A stretch of DNA of 64,000 nucleotides from Blattamonas nauphoetae (Eukaryota; Preaxostyla; Oxymonadida), in contig JARBJD010000010.1 in NCBI GenBank assembly GCA_033064195.1, forward strand, positions 1 to 64,000. The letters are read 5' to 3'. A program made the translations under genes and the position numbers. The notes beneath the pieces were generated by a model, which ran no database searches, was not told where the DNA came from, and was given only the letters and a program-made list of their open reading frames with translations. Positions within the stretch are counted from its first letter, which is position 1. Every line of letters starts with the position of its first letter. Shown here piece after piece: positions 43,745 to 54,388 of the stretch.

Positions 43745-45559
43745 CCCTTTACATTTCTTCAATCCCAAAGCCTCCCCTCGAACGCCCGAAGAAGAGGCGG
43801 AAACGTCGGACTGACCCAAGTGTCCTCGACTATGAGATGCTTCAGACAATGTACAATGAAGTTTCTTCCGAATTACGTGAGTTTCAGTTCAAAAATCGCC
43901 GTCAAATAAACGAGAACCAAACAATCAAAACTGCTCTCAGTGACGTACAATCTGAACTCGCACACACGAAGGGAATGGCTGAGACTTTGTCTTCGTTGCA
44001 ATCTGAGGCAAGAACAAAGGAAAACCCACCGATGTCAACGGAACAAGAACAAAAGATTGAGCAACTCCTTGATCGCGTGGAACAGCTTGCTGAAGCATCC
44101 AACAGGCTTAATTCAGCTCTTGAAAACCAGACTGGAACAGATTCTGAGGCTCCTACTTCAAACACTCGACGAAAACCACATCCAAAATATTCTCAACAAG
44201 AAGATGACTTAGAATCGAATGCAGACAACAATGAAGTCAACCAAACACAACAAAAACGTTCATTACGGGATTTTCATGATCAAACAGAACAATTTGATGA
44301 TTCTTTGCCATGGGAACAAGAGGCTCAATTCCAGACGCGTTTGTCCGAATTGGAAGAGAAAGAGAGAATCCTTGCCCAAAAAATTACTGAAAATGAACAA
44401 AAAGAACAAGCTTTACGGGATAGGGAAGAGAGATTAACTCGAGCAGAAGAAGATGCCCGCTCCAGCATGATCGCCCAGCAAAATTCACTTGCCGAAAGAC
44501 AAGAAGAACTAAACAACCAGGAATATCAAATTCAAACGCGAGAGGCCGAACTTTCACAAAGAGAAGAAGAAGATCGCGAACGAATTCGAGCAGAAAGCGA
44601 TCGACTTGCCACAAAAGAGGAGGAAATCAATCAACACGAAGAGAACATGATTCAGGCAAACAAAGTCAAGGAATATGAGCTTCAACAGAGAGAAGAAGAG
44701 ATGGACGAGAAACAAAGGGCCATGGAAACAAAGGAAGACGAACTGAGTCGTCGTGAAGAAGAGCTGAGGAGGCGAGAAGACGAACTGGGACGAAGAGAGG
44801 GAGAACACCAAAAACGGGAGGAAGACATCCAACGGAGAGAGCAGGAACATGTTCAACGAGAAGAGGATTTGCAGAAACAGATGGAAGACCATCTTCAAAA
44901 AGTGGAAGAATGCGAGCAACGGGAAGAGAACCAGAAGCACAGAGAGACTGAGATTCAGCGTCTGGCCGTTCGTTACAGTCATCGCATGCTGTGTCTCCAA
45001 CATTGTTGACCACAGCTCTGACAAGGCCCGCGAGTTCTTCCACTCTGGAGGACTCCAGCTCTTCCTCACAATCGCCTCGCGCACACAGGAAATGGAGTGG
45101 ACGACAATGTTCATCCTCCTATCCGCCGTCAGAAACAGCTCCCGTCGTCTCGTCGAGGGAGATTGGAAGTTGTTGTCTCACTCGGTTCAGAGTCTGAACG
45201 TGTCACCGCTTGTTCAGAACATTGTGTCGATCCTCGTCACAATGCCACCGACCACGCAGGAAGTGGACGATGCCGAATGCAACATTCTCTCTCGTTCCAA
45301 GTCGTTCGATATACTCAAAACACACTTTGAGACCATTACTGTTCCTGACTGTCTCTCTGTGGACTGGTTTTATGTGAAACGGAACCCGAACAGTCCTGTT
45401 TGTGTGATCCTCACCCACAACGCGACGGGGTCGCTCGAGTTTGGGGAGGATGAAGAGACACACATCTCAGATCAAGTGGTCGAGCGAGAGGAGGATGTTG
45501 GACAGGATACCAGCAGTTGGATATCAAAAAGGATAGAAGATGCCCACGGTTTCAGCTAG
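43745..45559 (+). CDS. Long coiled-coil protein with globular C-terminal domain
   Basis: The frame opens after an AG at about 43,735, reads a basic patch (ERPKKRRKRRTDPSV, nuclear-localisation-like), then more than 350 residues of heptad coiled coil rich in Glu, Gln and Arg (for example EELRRREDELGRREGEHQKR with a 7-residue RREEEL-type repeat). Near 44,960-45,009 a splice changes the frame and the protein continues as VTVIACCVSNIVDHSSDKAR, LQLFLTIASRTQEMEW and LVQNIVSILVTM, an armadillo-like helical domain, to the stop at 45,559. No family recognised; a cytoskeletal or scaffold role fits the layout. Confidence 0.5.
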
Positions 45560-45639
45560 TGTGAAGTGATAACGGTATAATTGTACACCCTTCATGCCCA
45601 AGAGTGTGACAATTCAACGAGTCGTGAAGGATCGCAGAA

Positions 45640-46170
45640 CTATTGCGCCATCAGTGTCATTGAATCATTGTTTGAGAACGAGATGCCCATTCATGAATGA
45701 TAATCTCGGCATAATCCGACCCCGTGCCCCCCTCCAATATTTTAACAGGAGCTTTGTTTAATATCACTTCACGATGTTTTTACAATTATTGCTCGATTTG
45801 AGACCGGGTTTTGGAGTTATGGATTTATCTACACTTCACCCGATCCTTTTTCCAGACACTTTTTCATAATGTCGGATAGTCTTCACAGCCCCCCGCTCAA
45901 GAGCAGGGGGGGCTGTGAAGACTATTGGTGAATTCTCAAAAGTACCATAGAAAAAAGGATCTTTGTGAAGTGTTGAAACAAATAATGGGCTGGATCCGGC
46001 CAAAAAGGGCAGCTTTTTTTCGCCCTCAAAATCACAAAATTTTATCAAAAGTGTGTTTAATATTAAAAACCAGACATATTTGAAAATTTTGGTGAGGGGG
46101 CACGGGGTATGATTAAGCCCATGAATGAGCCATCTCGAAACGGATCGTGGGTGAGATCTACTCTGTTTGC
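45640..46170. repeat. Foldback element with central near-perfect palindrome
   Basis: Left and right halves of about 260 bp are inverted copies. Outer pairs: GAACGAGATGCCCATTCATG near 45,680 with its counterpart near 46,110-46,150; CCCCGTGCCCCC near 45,721 with GGGGGCACGGGG near 46,096. Inner pairs: CACTTCACCCGATCCTTTTT at 45,833 with the complement near 45,955-45,975. The centre is the hairpin at 45,876-45,925. No gene is present. Confidence 0.75.
45876..45925. repeat. 50-bp near-perfect hairpin
   Basis: ATAGTCTTCACAGCCCCCC is followed by a 4-bp GCTC/GAGC inner stem, a two-base loop and the complementary arm ending GGCTGTGAAGACTAT. Only one extra base in the G run disturbs the symmetry. It marks the centre of the surrounding foldback element. 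Confidence 0.9.
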
Positions 46171-46630
46171 TGAATTCAGAATTTCAGGCATTTCACGATA
46201 CTTTAGAATATGTACGACTAAATTGCTAAATGTACGACTAGGAGTTGAAGGTTCAAATCCCCCTTTGTTCTTTTCGTCGTGAAACACTGTTTGCTAAAGA
46301 GAAAAGTCAAAGAGGAAAGGTACGTGTGAGGATCCCATGATCTGGCCCATGATAAATTAATAAGTGGAACTGTCGACGACTGGAGAGCCTCCATCACGCA
46401 TGAAAAGTACTGAATACACTCATTGTGTGTTTATTTCACCCATTTTTAACATTTCTCTCCTTGGAGTTCCTCAGGATCCCGATCTCACACGACTTCTGAA
46501 ATGATCCAACGTCCAAGTCTCCTCTTCTTTCATTTTCTCGGCTTTCATCAATCTCTCCTCTTCCTTCCATCTCTCTTCTTCCCTTCTCTCTCACATCGTT
46601 CTCAAGATCGGTCGAGTCACTCTTGTAGCA
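46170..46630. other. Intergenic stretch
   Basis: No gene is visible. It contains a direct repeat ATGTACGACTA (46,212 and 46,231) and GGTTCAAATCC (46,248), which looks like a tRNA B box but without a foldable tRNA around it. A related block lies at 50,360-50,400 on the other strand. Confidence 0.35.
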
Positions 46631-49164
46631 CATGAAGAACGCTCACTCCCATCTTCTCTCTCAACTCTCTCCCTTCTCCTCCTTCTTCAAGTACCCTCCC
46701 CACAAGACGTTCACACAAAAACTCAACCATCCCTTCACACATCAACACCCTCTCCACCCATTCGTCGCGCAGCCATCGGAACTCCCCACGACTCTCTTCC
46801 CTGTTCACAAGCAACCCGACTTCGTTGTCCTCTTCCATCTCCACCGCCGACTCCAGCCACCCCATCCCACTCTCCTCCACTCGTCCCGCTCTTGCTTGTT
46901 CCCTTCATCCAATTCGTTCGCGCATGGTCTCCATTTCTGCTGATCTCTCCCGAGAGTCAAGTGGAGACTGGCACGACAATTCTTCGGACCACAGTCCAAT
47001 GCGACTTGTGAGCGACTCGACCACAGGCAGTCATTCGTACTCAATCGAGACCCCGTTCTCTCGCTCCATCGCTCGCGGAGGGCTTGACACTCCACTCCGC
47101 CTTGGGTCACCCTCAATCTCCGAAGATCTCCCGCTGCAGTTTGCGTCCCCCGTCAAGGTGAAGTCAGTGAGTGATCTGCATGACTTCTCTGTCGCTCTGT
47201 ATTGCCAGGAGTGGGATTCTGTCGACAATTACGGGCTGACATATCTCGCATCCCGACACGACGTCACTGTTCCTTTCCAAATCCAGTTCCACGAGAAGTC
47301 TGTGTTTCCAGAAGACTGCAATCCAGAGCTGTGCACTCCAACCGAAGTCCTCTGATGAGGACGGACAGCGACCCTCTCTCGCCAGTTCTTCTCCCCCCTC
47401 ACTCAGAACGACAGCGGGTCAGATTCCCAGATATCAGATCCTGCATTCGTGTCCTCGTTCTTCTTCCCCCTCCTCCTCACCAATCGAGTGGATCTCCTCT
47501 GCCTCGCCTACAACACAGCGTCTGATCAGAAGCTGCAGAGGATCGTCCGGTCCTCACTTTGCACGATTTCACACGAGCCCGTCGAAGAGAGGGAGTTCTC
47601 GATCCTCATCCGCATCCTCACCATCATCCAAGACCCAACAGTATTTTCGTTCATCCCGACTCTTCTCCTCAACCACAACAAACTCCTTCTGCTCCAGACA
47701 CTCCCATCCTAAAAGCACCCTCGCCTGAAGTGCATGCATCGGAACTTCCTGTCCAACCATTCCGAGAAGAGCAGCCGCTCTTCGCGACAGAAGAGAGCAG
47801 CACCGAACACAACGAAAGAACCCCACCAGCCTGTCCTTCCCCAGCCGGAGACGAGCAAACTCGTCAAGGGTGGAGGTCACGCTGCTGTGGGCCAGTCGCC
47901 TCGGCGCCATCGTTCAGGAACGGAGTCACAGCTCGTTCTGCCTGTTCAGCACATCAACCAACTCAGTGAATTCATCGAGATCAACTACCAGCAGTTCTTC
48001 CTCCATCCCGCCTCCATCATCAATCTCACTCGCGCTCTCCTCAACATGCTTCTGATGGACTCCATCAAGAACAACCGCCCCGTCTCCAAAGCGGAGGCAG
48101 AAGACGACGACGTCTCCACCCTCCTGATCATCCTGACACAGCCAGACCGATCTGCTCAGAACACCAGCACTGCTCAGAATGCACTCGTGACGGAGAACGG
48201 TGTCACCCCAAAAACAGTTTTCAGAGGTCTCATCGCCGTCATCCAACGACTTCTCAGTGCCTCGTTCCTTCTGACGCAAGCCCATTCAACGATCCTGGTC
48301 GCTTCGCTCAAGTCTCTGATTCATTCCCTCTTTGTCGTCTCGAAGTACCCACAGGCACAATGGTCGGCTCTCCGACTCCTCGCTCACCATCGATCGTTCA
48401 TCCCTCCGCCCTCTCGTGCCATCCACACGATCAAGGCACAACTCCAGGCTTCACCAGGAGTCCAGAAACAGACAACTTCTCTCCCAACATCCATCATCTT
48501 GCCAGCTTCATTCCACCCATCTTTCCTCGACACCCATCTCATCCACCAGCATCAGTTGTTGAACATCCAATCAAGCGAACACTCTCCATCAGCCAATTTC
48601 ACCCCCTTCCGCCCGATCTCCAATCATAACACCCAAATGTTCTCACTCACTCCCCTCTCCCATCCTGGCACGATGGAATCCATCCCGCTGGTTGCATCGC
48701 TCGACACTCTCTCCATCGACCCTCCCTCGTTCAACCCCACCGAAGACGCCTTCCTCTTCTCCTTCCTCCGCGCCATGACTGAAATGGTGATCCACAACGC
48801 AAGGCAGCCCAACTGGCAAGCAGACGCCACCCCACCCAGGAACACCAGACTTCAGTGCATCCAAGCAAGCTCCTCTGCGCAGCACAATCCAACGGAAGAA
48901 GAACAAGGCCGCTCCGAAGTTCGCATTCGGAAAGGGCTACTCCCTCCCAAAGAAGATTGTTCCATCCTTCGGACACTCCGTCCCGAGCCGCGAAATCCTT
49001 TCCACGTCCTCCCTCTTCCGCGCCTTCAACTTTCTCTACCCGCCTACCATACCACTGAGCTTCGCCACATCCAACCTCTCCCCTCTCTCAGTCACCTGCA
49101 ACATCCCGTCGTTCTCCGATCACTCTGTCATCCCCCATTCTCTCTTCCCAATCCTGATTGCTGA
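46630..49164 (+). CDS. Unrecognised large spliced host gene
   Basis: The forward strand is nearly continuously open in one frame: 46,825-47,355 (Ser/Thr-rich start, then LHDFSVALYCQEWDSVDNYG), 47,360-47,712 (FFFPLLLTNRVDLLCLAYNT) and 47,734-49,164 (LSEFIEINYQQFFLHPASII, then NLTRALLNMLLMDSIKNN and FRGLIAVIQRLLSASFLLTQ). Stops at about 47,353 and 47,710 can be removed by introns of 39 and 90 nt (GT...AG, both multiples of three). The last third is Ser/Pro/His-rich and its frame is uncertain. The middle looks like a helical solenoid. No family recognised. Confidence 0.4.
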
Positions 49165-49509
49165 GTTATCAGCGTTTCTCATTCCGTTCAGCTCTTTCTT
49201 TTCTTCTGATCCGTGGGGTTACTTCCTCTTCCACTATGCCATCGAGCGGCAGACTCCGCACGGCAGACGACCACCCCGCAACCCTCTCTCCACACTCCTC
49301 CTCTCGCCCGCCCACCCCCCTTCCCTGCTGTCCCGCCAGCCGTTCCGGCGTGCGTCCTATCAACCATTTCGTTGTCTCCACGATCGAGACCAGCAGTTCC
49401 CCAACAATCTGAGTGAGCCACACAAAATACAAAAATCTGAGCAAATAGGAAGAACGACAAAGAAACAGGAAGAATAACGAAAACACAAAACACACCGCCA
49501 CCCAACACT

Positions 49510-50139
49510 TCCCACTTTGAGCCTTCACATTCCCCCACTTCACGTTCCGTTCGTCGCCTGCACAAAAGATGCGGCTGCTATGGAGGAGGAGTGTCTTCAG
49601 CGTGCGGAAATGGAGACAGTGCTTGGAGAGAGGGAAGGGCTATGTGATCAGTCGCAGCATGGTCAGTTCTTCTTTTCGTCATGTCTTGTTTTCGTTCAGA
49701 TCGCGTGGAGTACATCACAAGAGTCGCCAACAATCACTTCTCGTCTCGCTTTCTCTTCGATTTGGGGGCAGTGGTGTGTCAACTGGAGGAGACAGCTGTG
49801 GATGATGTGCAAGTGTGTTCATCTCTCCTTTTTCATCTCAATCTCTTCTTCTCAAGTACGTCACATTCATCCATTTGGACATCGATACCTCCCATCTTCC
49901 CCCCGTCCCATCAACTGACCAACGGCAAGAAAGAGCGAGAAATCTTGAATTGTTTTGATGAGAACGCAGGACAAGATAGCACAAAGAATGAAGGAGAAAG
50001 TGTGATGAAATTGAGAAATACACTATCTGTGAGTGATATGGAAATAATGCAGGTCTCAGCAAATCTTAGTTTCCCCATGGACTGCGATCACGATCGTGAT
50101 CCTGTGAATGTTGATCCTGAGGAACTCTTCAGAGATTAA
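49510..50139 (+). CDS. Small spliced gene, unrecognised
   Basis: Exon pieces: AAMEEECLQRAEMETVLGER (about 49,575), a short intron (GTCAGTTCTTC...TTCAG), VEYITRVANNHFSSRFLFDL ending TAVDDVQ at about 49,812, an intron starting GTGTGTTCATC, and a last exon about 49,925-50,139 (KKEREILNCFDENAGQD, then VSDMEIMQVSANLSFPMDCD) ending with PEELFRD. The protein is acidic and mostly helical. No family recognised. Confidence 0.4.
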
Positions 50140-50939
50140 AATGTGAGATATTTAGAAAAAAGAAACGATGAGTAAGGAATTCAGTTCTTAATTGAGTTAT
50201 CTCCCCTCCGTAAATCGATTGAACGATAAAGAATGGGATAAAGGGCAAGATCATTCATTTCTCATGAACACGTCAGGTTTTTGCCTTCTCCCTTCAAAAA
50301 ACAGTTACTAACATAAAAAGTAATATAATCGAAAAAACGGGAGAAAACAAAAATAGTCACGAAGGGATTTGAACCTTTGAACTCCAGTCGTACATTTGTG
50401 CGATTCTGAGTGAAATAACTCACGCGTCACAAAATTGCACAGATGCGGAGACTCTCCACCAAATTCACACTGTTCACCCGAACCGGCTCTATCGACAGGT
50501 TGAAGGTGTGATGTGCTATATTTCCTCATTTTCACTTAATTATCTCTGGATCAGACATTCTGACACCTTCTGATTCATCAAGCTTCCTTTAGTTGAGATG
50601 ACACTGGTTTGTTAAAGTATTTTTCTTCTCACGGTCACTCATTCAGCACTTTTCAGAGTGATAGCTGACCTTTGATAGTAGTGGTATAAGCGAAATGGGA
50701 ACCAAACTGGCATAGGTGATACTCCTAGGAGAATTGGAACGAGAAATCAATTTGAATCTCAAAGCCAATTGATTTTTTTTAATATGACTCATTCTAATTT
50801 CCATCTCACTTACTACTGAAAATATTGACATTTCAGAGTAGTCAATATTTGGCTGTAAATTCGAAAATAAATGCCAAAAACGGACCTTTTGAAAAGTGTC
50901 TTTTTTGAAGCAAATTTTGAGTACTTTTAGAAAACAATG
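50140..50939. other. Host DNA left of Polinton B, no gene seen
   Basis: AT-rich DNA. The reverse strand at 50,360-50,410 contains ATGTACGACT-GGAGTTC-AAAGGTTCAAATCCC, similar to 46,230-46,258, followed by a T run, but no cloverleaf can be drawn. No other feature. Confidence 0.35.
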
Positions 50940-50944
50940 TCGAT

Positions 50945-50978
50945 TTCTTTTTTTATTCAATTTTTTAATTTGTATAAA
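50945..50978 (+). promoter_or_regulatory. AT-rich promoter at the outer end of Polinton B
   Basis: TTCTTTTTTTATTCAATTTT then TTTAATTTGTATAAA leads directly into the ATG at 50,979. The inverted copy at 13,250-13,285 of element A is nearly the same, so the outermost bases of both elements are this promoter. Confidence 0.55.
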
Positions 50979-51572
50979 ATGAGCAGCGTCTTGACACCAA
51001 CACAACTCCTAGAAATTCTAGAGAAAGATAATTTGAAAATGAAATCACCTCCAACTCTCAATCGACAAGGAACAACATATCTCACTGGAAGCACTTTCGA
51101 ATACTATCTCGAAGAGAAACCTGATGAAACTTATCAAGTGTACGTCAATAGTTTCGTCAAAGGATACAGACCACATCTGGATCGTCAGAAATATCTTCGA
51201 CCAGCGAATCGTTGCACAAAAGAGAAGCTAATTGAATCAATGAAAAATGAGAATTGTGAACTCATTTCTGAATACACTCATTCAAATACTCCAGTAACAT
51301 ATCGACACGAAGGAATCGAATGGATAGTGATCCCATCAAAATGGATGAAAGGATTCAGAACTCATCAGAACAAACGAAAACGATACACACAATCGTTTGT
51401 TGAAAATGAATTGAAAAAAGAGAATTGTGAACTCATTGGAACATACACAAAGGTACTTGAGCCATTCAAATATCGCGATTTACGAACAAAGAATGAGTAT
51501 TACGTTCGCTTGGACAATTGGTTGTATTTTGGAGACCGTCCTCACTTGAGAAAGTACCATGATAGGTCATGA
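50979..51572 (+). CDS. Three-unit WxxGxRPH repeat-domain protein encoded in the TIR
   Basis: I choose the ATG at 50,979 because it follows the AT-rich box directly and gives 197 residues, the same length as the copy at 12,656-13,249. Three tandem units are visible: residues about 8-70 (TPTQLLEILEKDNLKMKSPP ... VKGYRPH), 75-130 (EKLIESMKNENCELISEY ... MKGFRTH) and 133-192 (YTQSFVENELKKENCELIGT ... FGDRPH). The two copies agree at most residues although the spacer DNA next to them has drifted, which suggests that the protein is under selection. Function unknown; nucleic-acid binding is a guess from the unit's shape. Confidence 0.7.
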   Translation: MSSVLTPTQLLEILEKDNLKMKSPPTLNRQGTTYLTGSTFEYYLEEKPDETYQVYVNSFVKGYRPHLDRQKYLRPANRCTKEKLIESMKNENCELISEYTHSNTPVTYRHEGIEWIVIPSKWMKGFRTHQNKRKRYTQSFVENELKKENCELIGTYTKVLEPFKYRDLRTKNEYYVRLDNWLYFGDRPHLRKYHDRS

Positions 51573-53276
51573 AAATACTGAAAATCTATTTTTACCACAA
51601 ATCAATGAAATCCAATGTGAGAACCATTTCGAAAAATTCTGAAAAAAATCTAAAATCTCGGGGACACAGTCGGTCATCGATCAAAACAATCCCGATGAAA
51701 ATCGGTTGGGAATTCGTTGAGCTACGTACCGAACTTTGGTCCAAAAAGTGACCAAAAAAGTCGATGTTCCGATTTTGCCACTATGAACTGCTTTATGGCT
51801 CAAATTGTGTTCAAACACGTTTGATTGTGACGGAAATCATTTTGAAAGGTAGGATTTTCGATAAAAAGCACTTTCTGAAAAAATAGTTTGATCCGACCCA
51901 TATCCATGGTCAAAATCTCGAAATTTTTTCTGGGAGGTATGGACTTTCAGCACTATCATTTTCTGGACCTCTTTCGTCCCCTATTAACGTTTTTACACTC
52001 CATTTCCTTCCCCGACGTCAGGTGACGATTCGGTGGATCTCGACATTTGTCACCACAAGTTTCGGACACTTTTTCATGAATTTTCACATTTCACTACTTT
52101 CACTTCATTTACTCCGTTATTGCATCATTTTAACGAACATAAGTCGACGCGAGGCGTATAGTGCATTTCCTTAGTTTCATTTTGTTGGTTCTTCACTTCA
52201 CCGTTTTGACGACTCTTTTCTTCACAACTTGCACACTATTAGATTTTTGCCCCGATTTTCACATATTGCGCCTTCTTTCTTGTTGTTAGAGGAAGGTGTG
52301 CTCAAATTTTCAGAATTTTTTGTCGGATAGTTGTCTCAAAATTTCACTTTTTTGATTCGTCATTTCACAGCTTTTCACAGTGTTTGCATGTTTGAACACC
52401 ACTTCAGCCCCTTCTTTCTCACATCATTCTCTCCACATTTCACCTCGAGTTGAACCATTACTCCTCTCCATTTTTCTCATCTCACTTCCATTTTGTGGGT
52501 TGTTCTCACTTCACTAGCACATCATTTTAGTCGAGTTTTCATCAACTTTTTCTCAAAAACAGAGTAAAAGAAAGCGAAACAAGCATGAATGAAGTGGGCA
52601 AGTATGAAACTGAGAGGGAAATTGACGAACGTGAAAAGGGTGTGAAATGTGACACCAATAGTGAAAATTTGGTCTGTGTTCCGGTTTTTCTCTCTTAAAA
52701 ACAACAAAAATGATTCAAAAGTGTTCGTGAAATGATGAAGATTACGGAAAAATTCCGAGAAATGAAGTGAGCCGTTGAAAGTGAGATCTCGGTAAAAGTC
52801 CGGAATCTTCACTTAACGGAAATTAGTGTGTTGTATTGGAGAACAAGATTATGAGAAAGGAACATGAATGAAGTGGTTAAAAAGAGTAAACAACGAGAAA
52901 ATGAAGACGGAAGTGGTCCTGAAAATGAAACAATAACTAGTGAAAATGAAGTGACAATTCGGTTGAAACTAGTGAAAACAGAGCTGAAATAAGAGGAAAA
53001 TGAGGTTGATATGATGAAGAATGCATACTTTTTCCGAGATCTGCACCCGGTTGTGAAACCTCAAATAACTCTGCAAAAGTCCGAAATCTTCAAAAAAAGA
53101 AGCATACCACGATGATCCTACAGTTCCGGAGAATCCAAAACACGACAAATTAGAACGAATTGTGCACTCTTGAGAAATGAGTGATCGAACCCATTGATCC
53201 TCGATTTCAGTGAAAAATCCAAACCTGAGAAAACAACGAATGATTTTTTCTTTTTGAATTTTTTAATTTGTATTAA

Positions 53277-53489
53277 ATGAATCCAACTGCGATGTACAAG
53301 AAAAGACGTCGAGTATGTTCAGAACAAGCATTAATTGAATCAATGAGAGAAGAGAACTGTTCGCTAGTCTCTGAGTATGTCAGAAATAATGTGCCGGTGA
53401 CGTATGTTCATGAGGGATTGTCATTTTTTAATTTCAATGAAAGATTACTCAGAAATGAATCGACAAAAATACAATTCACAAATGATTGA
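53277..53489 (+). CDS. Short frame with one WxxGxRPH-type unit start
   Basis: The frame starts at an ATG behind TTTTTTAATTTGTATTAA and encodes a basic start (YKKRRRVC) and the first half of one repeat unit (QALIESMREENCSLVSEY, PVTYVHEG), matching the first codons of 8,399-8,752 in element A. It overlaps the start region of the S74 gene. It may be only the TIR-derived beginning of the repeat gene family; whether it is expressed is unknown. Confidence 0.35.
   Translation: MNPTAMYKKRRRVCSEQALIESMREENCSLVSEYVRNNVPVTYVHEGLSFFNFNERLLRNESTKIQFTND
53424..53436 (+). promoter_or_regulatory. AT-rich box before the S74 fibre-like gene
   Basis: TTTTTTAATTTCA sits directly before the ATG at 53,437. This placement, the same as for the other genes of the element, decides the start used for the S74 gene. 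Confidence 0.45.
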
Positions 53490-54333
53490 GAAAATGATTG
53501 ATCATAATCTCTCGACAACCAACGAGAATGCAGCAGTGATTGACTCACTTCAGAAGACAACAGAAGCACACAAGACAGCGATATCTTCAATCCAAAAAGT
53601 GGTGAGCACAAATGGATCAATCACTTGTTCAGCTGGTATTGCAACACCAACAATTGGAGGATTGATCAATGTGAATGGAGCGAATTGGAATATATCAGAG
53701 GGATCACTTCCGAAGTATCCTGGAACATTTCCGTCATCAACATTCTTTTCTGGTCTTTCCATTTCACAATCAATTTCAGAAACTTCAGGAATTCAGTTCA
53801 ATGGTGATGGCATCGTAATGTGGTCTCCCTGTGACAGACCAGCAATCTATTACTACGATGAGGACACGGGTTTTGGAGTGTTTTCAATATCCACAACAGG
53901 CAGTTTTTCTCAGCTGTCAGACAGAAGAGTGAAAAGAAATATTGAGCCATACCCTGATGTTCTTGAACAACTGAATAAAGTGGAAATTATTCGCTACCAA
54001 TTTAACACATTCGACTCGAAGATCAACAAAGTGACGAAACAAATAGAGAACGAATCTGATGAAGAACACTTGAAGAACTGCAAAGAGAAATGCGAATGCT
54101 TGAAGAAGGAAAGTGAGAAGAAACACATTGGTGTGATTGCACAACAGATCCAAGAAATATTCCCAGAGGTTGTGAATGATTCCAATCCAGACTGTCTTCA
54201 AGTTGATTATGCTGAACTATCTTGTTTCTGTATCAAAGCCATTCAGGAATTATCCTCTATCGTCGGACTACAACAGACACTCATCAATGAACTAATACAA
54301 AAATATAATTCACTGACTAATACCATGACGTAG
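53437..54333 (+). CDS. Fibre-like protein with C-terminal S74 intramolecular chaperone domain
   Basis: The 298-residue protein has an N-terminal helical part (about 1-60, a trimeric coiled-coil candidate), a Ser/Thr/Gly-rich beta part (about 60-160) and then LSDRRVKRNIEPYPDVLEQL at about 160-179 and KHIGVIAQQIQEIFPEVV, the signature of the peptidase S74 self-cleaving chaperone of phage tail spikes and viral fibres. The S-D pair at the start of the motif is the usual self-cleavage place. A helical insert rich in Lys, Glu and Cys separates the two motif halves. It is the first gene inside the left TIR and points the opposite way to the capsid genes. A surface fibre or attachment protein is the likely role. 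Confidence 0.8.
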   Translation: MKDYSEMNRQKYNSQMIEKMIDHNLSTTNENAAVIDSLQKTTEAHKTAISSIQKVVSTNGSITCSAGIATPTIGGLINVNGANWNISEGSLPKYPGTFPSSTFFSGLSISQSISETSGIQFNGDGIVMWSPCDRPAIYYYDEDTGFGVFSISTTGSFSQLSDRRVKRNIEPYPDVLEQLNKVEIIRYQFNTFDSKINKVTKQIENESDEEHLKNCKEKCECLKKESEKKHIGVIAQQIQEIFPEVVNDSNPDCLQVDYAELSCFCIKAIQELSSIVGLQQTLINELIQKYNSLTNTMT

Positions 54334-54388
54334 TCATACTAGTCTCGCTGAGGCTTCGAACTCGACCGGGGTCGAGAAATGCGAAGCA

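Larger units (their letters stand above)
50940..53418. repeat. Terminal inverted repeat of Polinton B (left end)
   Basis: It is the inverted counterpart of the right end of element A. It contains a complete gene (50,979-51,572) at its outer edge, a roughly 1.7 kb non-coding spacer with strong strand asymmetry (TTTTCAC/CACTTC-rich on one half, GTGAAAA/GAAGTG-rich on the other), and the 5' end of a second repeat-domain gene at its inner edge. Similarity to A stops near 53,418, where the fibre-like gene takes over. No gene is visible in 51,600-53,270. Confidence 0.85.

Noticed and set aside
43940-44437. Second overlapping gene in another frame of the coiled-coil region
   Set aside because: It is a frame shadow of the heptad-repeat coding sequence, which has the consistent protein signal.
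46190-46285. tRNA gene on the forward strand
   Set aside because: B-box-like word only; the T stem and acceptor stem do not pair.
50356-50440. tRNA gene on the reverse strand, suggested by GGTTCAAATCC followed by a T run
   Set aside because: No acceptor stem partner for the CGTGACT end and a mismatched T stem; no plausible anticodon loop.
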